Shown here: positions 25,166-33,197 of the stretch, in pieces | How the letters are laid out: every line of letters begins with the position of its first letter | Position numbering within the stretch: position 1 is the first letter of the stretch | NCBI GenBank assembly: GCA_937957915.1 | Contig: CALGNZ010000133.1 | Location: 1-42,953 of the forward strand | Direction: 5' to 3' | DNA from: an uncultured Granulosicoccaceae bacterium | Lineage (GTDB): Bacteria > Pseudomonadota > Gammaproteobacteria > Granulosicoccales > Granulosicoccaceae | Length of the DNA stretch: 42,953 nucleotides | Translations under genes and position numbers: made by a program | Notes under the pieces: generated by a model | What the model was told of the DNA's origin: nothing | Databases searched by the model: none | The model's input: the letters and a program-made list of their open reading frames with translations, nothing else

Positions 25166-25516
25166 TCCCAATGGTGCGTGCGGCATTTAAAAATTGATCA
25201 TTCCACCGAGTTGCGCAAAGAGGCCTCCAGTCTGATTACGCTTTTTGCGCACGTTCTGGCTGAGCGTTTGTCTACCGAGCTGGATCTCATGCAAAAAATT
25301 TTCACAACCACATTAGTCACGGCAGGCATTGGTATACGCCACTTGTGTTAAATTGACGGTATGATGACCGCATATTCGCCCGGTATGGTTGACTCGATAT
25401 GGTTGAATAGCAGCGTCACTGCGATGAGTGCTTTTTGTGCTAAGGCCACCAACTGCCGGTGGCATTATCTGTACTCATTGATTACCCCTCCTGAAACGGA
25501 ACATTGCGCACCCCCC
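25166..25516. other. Intergenic region upstream of the YehS-like gene
   Basis: No gene, hairpin or clear promoter is seen in this 351-base stretch. The YehS-like frame is open from 25361, but residues before 25517 do not match the family. Confidence 0.3.
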
Positions 25517-25957
25517 ATGACTGCCACACAATTGCTGATTCAAATACAATCGATATTTAGTTTGAGTGCCGAGGATATGGTGCGTATTTGCGAGCATGGC
25601 GATGCCAAAGTAGCGGCCAGTCAGTTTGATAACGCCGCCAATGACGCTGATTGGTGCTCAGAAGAACTGGCCATTCAGTTTCTAAACGGCTTTATAGTGG
25701 AGTGTCGTGGTGCCAGTGACAAACCGCCGCCGATCGAAAGCCAGCTAACCAATAATTTGATTTTCCGAAAAATCAAAATCGCGCTGGGTCTGCAGGCAGA
25801 CGACTTACTGCAAATGCTGGCTGATGTGGAAGTTGTGCTTAGCAAGCACGAGTTAAGCGCTTTATTCAGAAAAACAGACAACAAGCATTATCGGCCCTGT
25901 AGTGACGAGCTGCTAGAGGCGTTTCTGGCGTCGGTGCGTGTCAATCACTACGGTTAA
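25517..25957 (+). CDS. yehS: YehS-like DUF1456 protein
   Basis: A 146-residue protein with two copies of the DUF1456 module. Each copy has an alpha-helical IF.L..DD(M/L) start and a closing C..E.L..FL..... pattern: residues 8-60 (IQSIFSLSAEDMVRIC, then CSEELAIQFLNGFIVECRG) and 75-145 (IFRKIKIALGLQADDLLQML, then CSDELLEAFLASVRV). E. coli YehS has the same layout and 156 residues. The function is unknown. The start at 25517 gives the family N-terminus although its ribosome site is weak. Confidence 0.88.
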   Translation: MTATQLLIQIQSIFSLSAEDMVRICEHGDAKVAASQFDNAANDADWCSEELAIQFLNGFIVECRGASDKPPPIESQLTNNLIFRKIKIALGLQADDLLQMLADVEVVLSKHELSALFRKTDNKHYRPCSDELLEAFLASVRVNHYG

Positions 25958-26259
25958 CTCATGTCGATCTTTTCTGTGTAATCCGCCGGAATGACCCTCT
26001 CCAGCCATACCTGTAAGCGAGTGAGCGGAGCATAGAGATTGGCCCGGTTTCGTATTATCGGCGGCGCTGTCAGATTCGCAAAGTTGCCAGATGTGTGACG
26101 AACCCGCCGGTTCTAGCTACAGTTCCAGCCGGTGCGGCGGAATCTTCACTTTGTTTACACAGTTTCTTCCGATAATCTGCCTAACATTTACCGGACGGTC
26201 CGAGATTATAATTGCTGTGGACAGCCCGCCCCGGAGACCCTGGAGTTTTCCACCCGCTC
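25958..26259. promoter_or_regulatory. Upstream region of the BaeSR-like operon
   Basis: No gene is seen in these 302 bases. CCGATAAT at 26169-26176 provides a good -10 hexamer (GATAAT) without a matching -35. The same CCGATAAT stands at 28621-28628 before the EF-hand gene. Both have a pyrimidine-rich, ACAC-containing stretch upstream, so both may depend on the same activator. Confidence 0.35.
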
Positions 26260-27720
26260 ATGCGTTTGAAATATCAGCTTTTTCTAGTGTTGTTGTTAGC
26301 CAGTGCGATACTGATTACGTTGATGTTTGCAATCAGTAGCTGGAGTTTTAGTCGCGGGTTTCTGGGCTACATAAACAATGCTGAGCAACAGCAGTTGCAA
26401 CCCTTGCTTGAAAGCATTGTGGACAAGTATGAGCAGTACGGAGGGTGGCAGTGGGTTGATGGCAACACGTCTGAATGGAGGCAGCTGTTATCCGAGCACG
26501 GAAGGCAGCGTCGTGGGCGAGGTCGCAGTCGTGGGCCGGATTCTCGGCACAATAGCCCTGATGCGCAACACTCCAGTGTTTCTGAACCTTTAAAAAGAGG
26601 ACCACGAGGCGATCGGGCTCAGAGACCCGCAAAGCACAAACCTGTGCACTTTTTGGCGGATAGCAATAAGCGCATACTGGCAGGCCCGGCAAAGTCCGCA
26701 GACAATATATCGTGGTTACCTGTAACCAGTAATGAAAAGGTGGTTGGCTTTTTAGGTGTACGGAAGTTGACTCGCCTTAACTCAAGTGTCGATCAGGCGT
26801 TCGAGTACCAGCAGCGCAATAGCTTTGCGTGGACAGCGCTGGCGATGGTTGTTTTGTCTGCGATCATGTCTATTCCGCTGGCAAGCTGGCTGGTAAAGCC
26901 TTTGCTCAATCTGAACAGCGCTATTTCCGAGGTTAGTCAGGGCAATTACTCACATCGGGTTGAGCTAAAACGCAAAGATGAAATTGCCGATCTTGCAAAT
27001 GGCATAAACGGTCTGGCCACCACACTCGAAATAAATCGTGACGCACGGCGTCGCTGGGTAGCCGAAATCTCTCACGAACTCAGAACACCGGTCGCGGTGC
27101 TGCAAGGTGAGCTGGAAGCCATGCAGGACGGTGTACGCAAAATGGATGGTGCGTCAGTGGACTCCATTCACGCCGAGGTACGCAAGCTGGCACATTTGAT
27201 CGATGACTTACATCAGTTGTCGCAGTCTGATGTCGGGGCGCTGGAGTACCGCATGTCCACGCTGTGTCTCGGTGAGCTGGTGGAGTCGCAAATCGAGTTT
27301 GGCAGCGCAATGCTCGACGAGGCGGGGCTTATCTTGACAGTTGAGGCACAGCACAAGCCTTATCTGATCAGTGCAGATGAGCAGCGACTGAGCCAGCTGA
27401 TCTCTAATCTGCTGCAAAATTCCGTACGCTATACTGATGCCCCGGGCAAGATTCGCGTTTCAATAACAATGAAAGGTGATCATGTGGTGTTGATTTGGGA
27501 GGATTCATCTCCTGGCGTGTCTGAAAACGAACTAAAGCAGTTGTTCGAGCCTTTGTATCGTGCTGAGCAATCACGTAGCCGTGAGTTTGGAGGCGCGGGT
27601 CTCGGTCTGTCTATTGCCACCAGAATCGTCCAGGCACATGGTGGAAGTATTGATACATCGCATTCCGAGCTAGGGGGCTTGAGTCTGACCATTCAGTTTC
27701 CGACGGCGCGGCAGGTGTAA
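26260..27720 (+). CDS. BaeS-like sensor histidine kinase
   Basis: A 486-residue membrane kinase. The first helix is residues 5-27 and the second about 187-208. Between them lies a periplasmic domain with an unusually basic, low-complexity stretch at about 78-128 (QRRGRGRSRG, PLKRGPRGDRAQRPAKHK). The HAMP region, HisKA with phospho-His272 (EISHELRTPVAVLQGELEAM) and HATPase (NLLQNSVRYTDAPG, GGAGLGLSIA) match BaeS. ATG 26260 starts the first helix. The response regulator follows after 20 bases, and a secreted EF-hand protein lies downstream. The signal may be envelope stress or a cation; this is inference. Confidence 0.9.
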   Translation: MRLKYQLFLVLLLASAILITLMFAISSWSFSRGFLGYINNAEQQQLQPLLESIVDKYEQYGGWQWVDGNTSEWRQLLSEHGRQRRGRGRSRGPDSRHNSPDAQHSSVSEPLKRGPRGDRAQRPAKHKPVHFLADSNKRILAGPAKSADNISWLPVTSNEKVVGFLGVRKLTRLNSSVDQAFEYQQRNSFAWTALAMVVLSAIMSIPLASWLVKPLLNLNSAISEVSQGNYSHRVELKRKDEIADLANGINGLATTLEINRDARRRWVAEISHELRTPVAVLQGELEAMQDGVRKMDGASVDSIHAEVRKLAHLIDDLHQLSQSDVGALEYRMSTLCLGELVESQIEFGSAMLDEAGLILTVEAQHKPYLISADEQRLSQLISNLLQNSVRYTDAPGKIRVSITMKGDHVVLIWEDSSPGVSENELKQLFEPLYRAEQSRSREFGGAGLGLSIATRIVQAHGGSIDTSHSELGGLSLTIQFPTARQV

Positions 27721-27740
27721 CACTTGGTAAATACGGAACG

Positions 27741-28436
27741 ATGAGTATGGAAGTCGCAATTGTTGAAGACGAGCCCAAGTTGGTAGCGTTGCTCAATGAC
27801 TATCTGTTGAACGAAGGGTATAGCACAAGGCTCTACAGTGATGGCTCTGAGGCATTGCAGCAGCTTCAGTCATCGCTGCCCGACCTGATCCTGCTTGACC
27901 TGATGTTGCCAGGCACGGACGGGCTGACGATATGCAAGGAAATCCGCAAGTCGTCGCAGGTTCCCATCATCATGTTAACCGCCAGAGTTGACGAAATAGA
28001 TCGCCTGCTGGGGCTCGAGATCGGGGCGGATGACTACATTTGCAAACCGTTTAGCCCACGCGAGGTCGTGGCTCGTGTTAAAGCTGTTATGCGACGCGCA
28101 GTGCCAGCTGGTGACAGTGTTGGTTCTGCAACTGACGATCTCACCATTTCCGAAAACACGGCGCAGATGATGTTTAACGATAAGTCCGCAGCGCTGACCT
28201 CAGTAGAGCTGATGCTGTTAAAAACGCTGATCGGACAAACCGGTAGAATCTTCAGTCGCAATCAGCTAATGACCAGAATTTATCCGGACAATCGCGTTGT
28301 AAGCGACCGCACTATTGACAGCCATGTTAAAAAGCTGAGACAGAAAATTCAGGCGCTTGACAGTAGTCGTGAGTACATACATTCAGTTTACGGCATTGGT
28401 TATAAGTATGAAGTAGAGGAGGCTGGTAAGACGTAA
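27741..28436 (+). CDS. BaeR-like OmpR-family response regulator
   Basis: A 231-residue partner of the preceding kinase. The receiver has VEDEPKL, phospho-Asp53 (LLDLMLPGTDG), MLTARV and CKPFSPREV. The C-terminal winged helix has LTSVELMLLKTLIGQTGRIFSRNQLM and RTIDSHVKKLRQKI, as in BaeR/CpxR. GGAA precedes the first ATG; a second ATG two codons later is also possible. It probably activates its own operon and perhaps the EF-hand gene 258 bases downstream. Confidence 0.92.
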   Translation: MSMEVAIVEDEPKLVALLNDYLLNEGYSTRLYSDGSEALQQLQSSLPDLILLDLMLPGTDGLTICKEIRKSSQVPIIMLTARVDEIDRLLGLEIGADDYICKPFSPREVVARVKAVMRRAVPAGDSVGSATDDLTISENTAQMMFNDKSAALTSVELMLLKTLIGQTGRIFSRNQLMTRIYPDNRVVSDRTIDSHVKKLRQKIQALDSSREYIHSVYGIGYKYEVEEAGKT

Positions 28437-28693
28437 TCGCGTTTGCTGCTGTCAACCCGGCAGGGCTGAGTCAGTCGGCGACCTGATAGCCGTTGGCGTG
28501 TCATTCTCCGCGAACCGCGCAGCGGTAGTTGCGTACCCGTTGCACAGCTTCATTAATCAGCCCTCGAATGATCTGTGCAATTGTTGCCAGTATTCTTGCA
28601 CATTCACTGCACACTCTCTCCCGATAATTTAATTGTCAGTTAATCAGGTCAACCACCGGTTAATGGCATTTTTTAAATTACAGGAAGAATTCC

Positions 28694-29221
28694 ATGAAAA
28701 TAGTTTCAGTTAAAAAAGCATCGATTGTTACCGGTTCGATCGTGGCCGTTTTTTCAGGTTCTGTGTTGGCGCTGACGCCGCCGGCCTATACCGACCTCGA
28801 TGGCGACGGTGTAATATCGGGGGCCGAAGTCAGGCAAATCAGAGAAAACCACCGTGCTTCTGTGCTGAGTGAATACGATGTAGATGGAGATGGCGAGCTT
28901 TCGCGGCTAGAGCGCAGAGAGGCTAAAGATGCTCGGCATGCGCAGCTTGTGCTGCAGTTTGATGCCGATGGTGATGGTGAACTGTCACGTGCTGAACGCA
29001 AGTCCGCACGTAAAGCGCGACACAGCGCTCTTGAAGCTCAATTCGATGTGAATCAGGATGGCACCCTGTCAGATGAGGAGCGCGCCGGACTAGACTCGAC
29101 CCGGAAACGTCATGGCAAGGGTAAAGACAGACAGGCTGGGCGTACGCACAAAGGTGACTGCGGCTCTGATCGTGCTGTCGATCAGGCGACAGATCAGGCT
29201 GAAGAGCAGGTTGCAGAGTAA
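28694..29221 (+). CDS. Secreted EF-hand calcium-binding protein
   Basis: A 175-residue exported protein. The signal peptide ends near SVLA (residue 27). Four EF-hand loops follow: DLDGDGVISGAE (34-45), DVDGDGELSRLE (62-73), DADGDGELSRAE (90-101) and DVNQDGTLSDEE (118-129). All keep Asp at positions 1, 3 or 5 and Glu at 12, so calcium binding is likely. The helices between them are rich in Arg/Lys and Glu. The C-terminal tail has a basic patch (RKRHGKGKDRQAGR) and an acidic end. AGGAAGAATTCC precedes the ATG. It is followed by a strong terminator and probably belongs to the BaeSR-like regulon. Confidence 0.88.
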   Translation: MKIVSVKKASIVTGSIVAVFSGSVLALTPPAYTDLDGDGVISGAEVRQIRENHRASVLSEYDVDGDGELSRLERREAKDARHAQLVLQFDADGDGELSRAERKSARKARHSALEAQFDVNQDGTLSDEERAGLDSTRKRHGKGKDRQAGRTHKGDCGSDRAVDQATDQAEEQVAE

Positions 29222-29280
29222 GTTGAGGTGGATGCCGGTTTTGTTTCATCTTGTATGATTTACACTGAAAGTCTGGGGTT

Positions 29281-29307
29281 CCCGCGGCGATTGTTGCCGC
29301 GGGTTTT
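29281..29307 (+). terminator. Rho-independent terminator after the EF-hand gene
   Basis: Perfect 8-bp stem CCCGCGGC/GCCGCGGG with a 7-base loop, followed by TTTT. It lies 60 bases after the EF-hand stop. The remainder of 29222-29542 holds no other recognisable feature apart from the short leader of the CvfB-like gene. Confidence 0.88.
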
Positions 29308-29542
29308 CCTGTGAGCCAGTATACTTTGCAATACGACGTTCATCGGAAAACCCGCCTGATGGCCATCCTGCCGCAGCGCATCGGTGTTTGCATTATTCTC
29401 ACTTAGCCGTGTAGATACTGGTGCGCGCTGGTTGAAGTAACATGATTTCAAGCCTGAGGAACTGATACCCTTTACGGCTACGTATCGGAATCGACGCCGA
29501 ATTTGCTGCAAGGGGCGTCAGACGGCTTTCGGAATATATACT

Positions 29543-30388
29543 ATGGTTGAAATCGGAAAAATTCATACGCTCGAGGTCGCTCGAATCGGGATGTACGGAA
29601 CCTATCTCGATGGCGGTGAGCTGGGTGAGGTGTTGCTACTGCGTGCCGGATCGCCGAGAGACAACAAGGCCGGAGATCAACTGACAGTCTTTGTCTATAT
29701 TGACTCTGACGACACGCTGGTTGCCAGTTCCATTCATCCGCCGATCGAAGCCGGTAAGTGTGCGGCATTGAAGGTGGTTGCACTGACCGACCATGGCGCT
29801 TTTCTCGATTGGGGGTTAAGTGCGGATCTGTTCGTACCCCGCTCCGAGCAAATGGGTGATATGGCTATTGGCAGTACGTGTGTGGTAATGGCCATGCTCG
29901 ATGAGACCAGCCATCGAATGATTGCCAGTGCCAGGTTGTATCAGTATTTGAGTGATGAGAGCAGCGGAGAGTATAAGGCAGGCCAGTCAGTTCAGCTTCT
30001 GATCTGTCAGCGTACTGATTTGGGTTTTAAAGCGGTAGTCGATGGAAGGCATCTGGGCATGATCTACCACAATGAGGTTTTCGCAGATATCCATATAGGC
30101 GACAAACGCGATGGATTTATCAAGGCGGTCAGAGAAGATGGAAAAATTGATCTTGCTTTGCAACAAACGGGCGCGGCTGCGCGCGATGACCTGGAATCGC
30201 AAATTCTGGAGTATTTGAAAGCTAATGGCGGTGAATCAGCGATAACGGACAAAAGCCCGCCGCAGGAAATTTACAAGACTTTTGGCGTGAGTAAAAAAGC
30301 CTATAAAAAAGCACTTGGCGGTTTGTACCGTAACCGCGTGGTCGTCGTTAGCAAAGACAAGGTAGAACTGGTAACACCAGGCTCTTAA
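29543..30388 (+). CDS. CvfB/YitL-like S1-domain RNA-binding protein
   Basis: A 281-residue cytoplasmic protein of the CvfB family. It has consecutive S1-like modules: residues 4-60 (GKIHTLEVARIGMYGTYLDGG), about 65-135 (AALKVVALTDHGAFLDWGLSADLFVP) and about 150-215 (IHIGDKRDGFIKAVREDGKIDLAL). A C-terminal winged helix (ILEYLKANGGESAITDKSPPQEIYKTFGVSKKAYKKALGGLYRN) follows. Family members bind RNA; CvfB affects virulence gene expression in Staphylococcus. It is monocistronic, between a terminator and a converging operon. Confidence 0.92.
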   Translation: MVEIGKIHTLEVARIGMYGTYLDGGELGEVLLLRAGSPRDNKAGDQLTVFVYIDSDDTLVASSIHPPIEAGKCAALKVVALTDHGAFLDWGLSADLFVPRSEQMGDMAIGSTCVVMAMLDETSHRMIASARLYQYLSDESSGEYKAGQSVQLLICQRTDLGFKAVVDGRHLGMIYHNEVFADIHIGDKRDGFIKAVREDGKIDLALQQTGAAARDDLESQILEYLKANGGESAITDKSPPQEIYKTFGVSKKAYKKALGGLYRNRVVVVSKDKVELVTPGS

Positions 30389-30419
30389 AAAAACGTTAAG
30401 TACTACAATTAAGTGCTAT

Positions 30420-30459
30420 AGCGAAAGCCGAGTGAGAAGGGCGCTCACCCGGCGTTCGT
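30420..30459. terminator. Hairpin between converging genes, likely bidirectional terminator
   Basis: GCCG-A-GTGAG (30427-30436) pairs with CTCAC-C-CGGC (30444-30453) around a 7-base loop with one mismatch, and AGCGAA/TTCGTT extends the stem outward. The flanking T runs are short. Its place between the CvfB-like stop and the comE stop fits termination in both directions. Confidence 0.5.
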
Positions 30460-30494
30460 TGCTACTCTGTGTTCGTTTGGTTCTGAGGGCTTAC

Positions 30495-31052
30495 TCAGGA
30501 CGCAGACACCTGCTTCATAAATCGATCACGGATGACAACCGGGTCCATGGTGATTACCGGTACCTTCACGTTGCCGCTTTCGCACTTGCACACAATGATG
30601 GTTTTCTGTGAGCCAGCCAGCGCTTTTTCCAGTTCCTTTTTTGTGTCAGCGGCATCGCACTCGACTACATTTTCACAGCCGCAGGCACGGGCAACTTCAG
30701 TCAGCGACGTGTTCATGCCAGCGTAGGTGGGCTGGTCTCCGGTGCTGCCGTAGCTGCCGTTATCGATAATCAACAAGATAAAGTTATCAGCTTTGTTATT
30801 AGCGATGGTCGGCAGCGTGCCCAGATTGGTCAATACGGAACCGTCGCCGTCTATAGCGATTACCTTTTTGTTTTGCACCATGGCAAGCCCAAACCCGATT
30901 GACGAGGCAAGACCCATGGTACCCAGCATGTAGAAGTTACTGGGTTGATCATCGATCATATGCAACTCCTGGCTGGGAATGCCGATGTTGCAGACGACCA
31001 GTTGATCCGATATTACCGGTGCGATTTCTTTTAGTACTTCAGAGCGAATCAT
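30495..31052 (-). CDS. comE: Sulfopyruvate decarboxylase beta subunit
   Basis: A 185-residue thiamine-diphosphate-binding subunit. The TPP/Mg motif GDGSVLTNLGTLPTIANN lies at about residues 68-85, with NGSYGSTGDQPTYAG further on. With the alpha subunit it converts 3-sulfopyruvate to sulfoacetaldehyde and CO2 in the cytoplasm. Phosphonopyruvate decarboxylases are close relatives but usually single fused chains; the split form and the HpsN neighbour favour sulfopyruvate. It starts 2 bases after the alpha-subunit stop. Confidence 0.88.
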   Translation of the reverse strand: MIRSEVLKEIAPVISDQLVVCNIGIPSQELHMIDDQPSNFYMLGTMGLASSIGFGLAMVQNKKVIAIDGDGSVLTNLGTLPTIANNKADNFILLIIDNGSYGSTGDQPTYAGMNTSLTEVARACGCENVVECDAADTKKELEKALAGSQKTIIVCKCESGNVKVPVITMDPVVIRDRFMKQVSAS

Positions 31053-31054
31053 AA

Positions 31055-31552
31055 TTAGTAGCCCTTCCAGAAGGTTGCGTCGGTGAGTATAGCGACCGGC
31101 TTGTTACACATGAATGTATGCTTGAGGATGGCATCGAGTTCTTTCGCGTCATCTTCGTGATGGAAGTGGTACGTTGGAATATTCAACTGTGCCAGCAGCG
31201 CTTTGGTGTGGACCGCCATCTCAACCTGACAGGCAACAGGCTCACCCAGTTCACCACGATACGAAATAAGCATAGGTAATGGCATACGGTAGTACTGGGT
31301 TAGTGTGACCAGAGTATTGATTGTGACACCTATAGCGGTGTTTTGCATGATGATCGCTGGCCGCGTGCCGCCCATGAATGCACCTGCACACAGGCCCATG
31401 CCTTCGTCTTCTTTATTGGAAGGTACGTGCAGAATATCAGGGCTTTTGTCGATAGCGTCGATGACGCCAGCGAGTTGTTTGCAGGGAACGGTAGTCACGA
31501 ACCCTACGTCGTTAGCCACCAGATCAGCTACGATTTTTTTGTCAATGGACAC
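31055..31552 (-). CDS. comD: Sulfopyruvate decarboxylase alpha subunit
   Basis: A 165-residue subunit corresponding to the pyrimidine-binding half of thiamine-diphosphate enzymes. The motif SNKEDEGMGLCAGAFMGG carries the catalytic Glu that activates the cofactor. IMQNTAIGVTINTLVTLTQYY and ISYRGELGEP are typical of ComD. It lies between HpsN (33 bases upstream) and ComE (2 bases downstream), so all three are one operon. No sulfoacetaldehyde acetyltransferase or sulfolactate dehydrogenase is within the window, so the pathway must be completed elsewhere. Confidence 0.88.
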   Translation of the reverse strand: MSIDKKIVADLVANDVGFVTTVPCKQLAGVIDAIDKSPDILHVPSNKEDEGMGLCAGAFMGGTRPAIIMQNTAIGVTINTLVTLTQYYRMPLPMLISYRGELGEPVACQVEMAVHTKALLAQLNIPTYHFHHEDDAKELDAILKHTFMCNKPVAILTDATFWKGY

Positions 31553-31585
31553 AGTAAGTTTATTCCTTGTTCTATGCTAAATGAG

Positions 31586-32893
31586 TTAATCGGTGCCGAT
31601 CAGGTCGAAGTTTTCTTTTGGAAAATACTTTTGCAGGCGTATGTCGGCTGTGCGAGCATGACCTTCCATGCCTTCCAGTCTGGAGATACGTGCGGTAGCT
31701 TCGGCAATCGGCTTTGAGCCGTCTCGTGTCGCACGCTGCCAGGTGACTATTTTCATGAACTTGTGTACTGACAGGCCGCCCGTGTATTTTGCTGAACTGG
31801 AGGTAGGCAATACGTGGTTGGTACCTGACGCCTTGTCACCGTAAGCTACGGTTGTCTCCTCGCCAAGAAACAGCGATCCATAACAGCGCAGACGGTCCAG
31901 CCACCAGGGCAGGTCTTGCGCCTGCACAGTGAGGTGTTCCGGCGCGTAGTCGTCGGATACTGATGCCATTTCCTCACGGTTATCACACAGTATAACCTCT
32001 GCGTAGTCACGCCATGCGGCTTCAGCATTAACTCTGTTGGTCTCCGGCAGGTCCGCTATCAGCCCGGGCACAATTTCCATGACTTTTTCGGCCAGCGGCT
32101 TGTCATTGGTTACCAGCCATACCGGCGAGTTGTAACCATGCTCTGCCTGTCCGACAAGGTCTGCAGCAACAATCATAGGGTCAGCAGAGTCGTCGGCCAG
32201 AATCAGGCTGTCAGTAGGGCCGGCAAACATATCAATACCCACTCTGCCGAACAATATGCGTTTGGCTTCTGCCACGAATTGATTGCCCGGGCCTACCAGG
32301 ATGTCTGCTTTAGGTAGCCCCATCAAACCAAAGGCCATTGAGGCCACGCCCTGAACACCGCCCAGAGCCATTATCTTGTTGGCGCCGCAGATATGCGCTG
32401 CATAGATAATGGCGGGCGCAATACCAACATCCGGGCGCGGTGGAGAACAGGCAATAATATTTTCACAGCCGGCTACCTTGGCCGTGGTGACAGTCATTAT
32501 TGCAGACGCGATATGTGAATAGCGACCACCGGGTATGTAACAACCTGCAGTGCGAACCGGGATGGTCTTTTGCCCTGCTATCAGGCCCGGAACCACTTCG
32601 CACTCGACATCCTGCAGCGTTGTTCTCTGCGCTTCAGCAAATCGTTTAACGTTGGCATGCGCAAACCTGATGTCTTCCTGCAGCTTTGCCGGGACCAACG
32701 CGGTCGCCGCGTCGATTTCTGCGGCGGTCAGTTCGATGTTACCGTCATACTTGTCGAACTGTTTTGCATAGGCGAGTGCGGCTTCGTCTCCGCCGGCTTC
32801 GATTTTATTCAGGATTTCCTTGACGGTTTCACTGACGTCATCTGCGTGGCTGACTGAGGTCAGGTCAGCTTTTTTCAGGTATTCAATGGTCAC
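31586..32893 (-). CDS. hpsN: HpsN-type sulfopropanediol 3-dehydrogenase (HisD family)
   Basis: A 435-residue histidinol-dehydrogenase-fold enzyme, likely oxidising (R)-2,3-dihydroxypropane-1-sulfonate to sulfolactate with NAD. The zinc and catalytic residues are kept: VGQAEHG, SDDYAPEHLTVQ, the ASGTNHVLPT block and EGMEGHA. Where true HisD has QAEHD and AGPSE, this has QAEHG and AGPTDS, which marks the HpsN group. The location beside comDE rather than his genes agrees. The start is GTG 32893 with GGAGG 7 bases upstream; the frame opening at 32959 lacks support. It is the first gene of the operon. Confidence 0.87.
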   Translation of the reverse strand: MTIEYLKKADLTSVSHADDVSETVKEILNKIEAGGDEAALAYAKQFDKYDGNIELTAAEIDAATALVPAKLQEDIRFAHANVKRFAEAQRTTLQDVECEVVPGLIAGQKTIPVRTAGCYIPGGRYSHIASAIMTVTTAKVAGCENIIACSPPRPDVGIAPAIIYAAHICGANKIMALGGVQGVASMAFGLMGLPKADILVGPGNQFVAEAKRILFGRVGIDMFAGPTDSLILADDSADPMIVAADLVGQAEHGYNSPVWLVTNDKPLAEKVMEIVPGLIADLPETNRVNAEAAWRDYAEVILCDNREEMASVSDDYAPEHLTVQAQDLPWWLDRLRCYGSLFLGEETTVAYGDKASGTNHVLPTSSSAKYTGGLSVHKFMKIVTWQRATRDGSKPIAEATARISRLEGMEGHARTADIRLQKYFPKENFDLIGTD

Positions 32894-33107
32894 TAGGGAA
32901 CCTCCGGTTCGTGGCTGCGACAGTGGAGCGACTCTCGCCTGTAACCGAAAACCAAACAAGCGGCACAGGCGTCACATCTGTGCCTGTTGCTGACTGGCAG
33001 ACAGGTTGGCGAGCCTGACTTCGTTGGTGCGAAAAGCGACCACTGGCTCAAGTAGTCGGGTGTGTAAAACTCAGCAAGAGGATCTCGACTGGCTTTTGAC
33101 GGCGACA

Positions 33108-33136
33108 GTTTTAACGCGGATAGTTGCAGAATGCAA
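33108..33136 (-). promoter_or_regulatory. Candidate hpsN-comDE promoter
   Basis: On the minus strand TTGCAT (33136-33131) and TAAAAC (33113-33108) are 17 bases apart. The -35 box overlaps the LacI-type operator, as expected for repression. Confidence 0.4.
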
Positions 33137-33152
33137 GCGCTTACATTAAATT
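33124..33152 (+). promoter_or_regulatory. Candidate promoter of the LacI-type gene
   Basis: TTGCAG (33124-33129) and TAAATT (33147-33152) are 17 bases apart. The operator fills the spacer exactly, so autorepression is likely. Confidence 0.4.
33132..33145 (+). promoter_or_regulatory. LacI/GalR-family operator
   Basis: TGCAAGCGCTTACA fits the LacI-family consensus TGnAAnCGnTTnCA at every fixed position with the central CG. It sits 52 bases before the LacI-type start and overlaps promoter-like hexamers on both strands. Confidence 0.75.
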
Positions 33153-33197
33153 TCACTGCAGGTTCTACTTTATCTCAACGTCACCAGTCATTGGAGT

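Larger units (their letters stand above)
32894..33197. other. Divergent control region between hpsN and the LacI-type gene
   Basis: These 304 bases hold no gene. They contain a LacI-family operator (33132-33145), facing promoter-like hexamers around it, and an inverted repeat GGCACAG/CTGTGCC (32962-32968 and 32978-32984) that would form a hairpin in the hpsN leader. Confidence 0.5.

Noticed and set aside
31586-32893. Histidinol dehydrogenase HisD
   Set aside because: QAEHG and AGPTDS replace the HisD spellings and the neighbours are comDE, so the HpsN group fits better.
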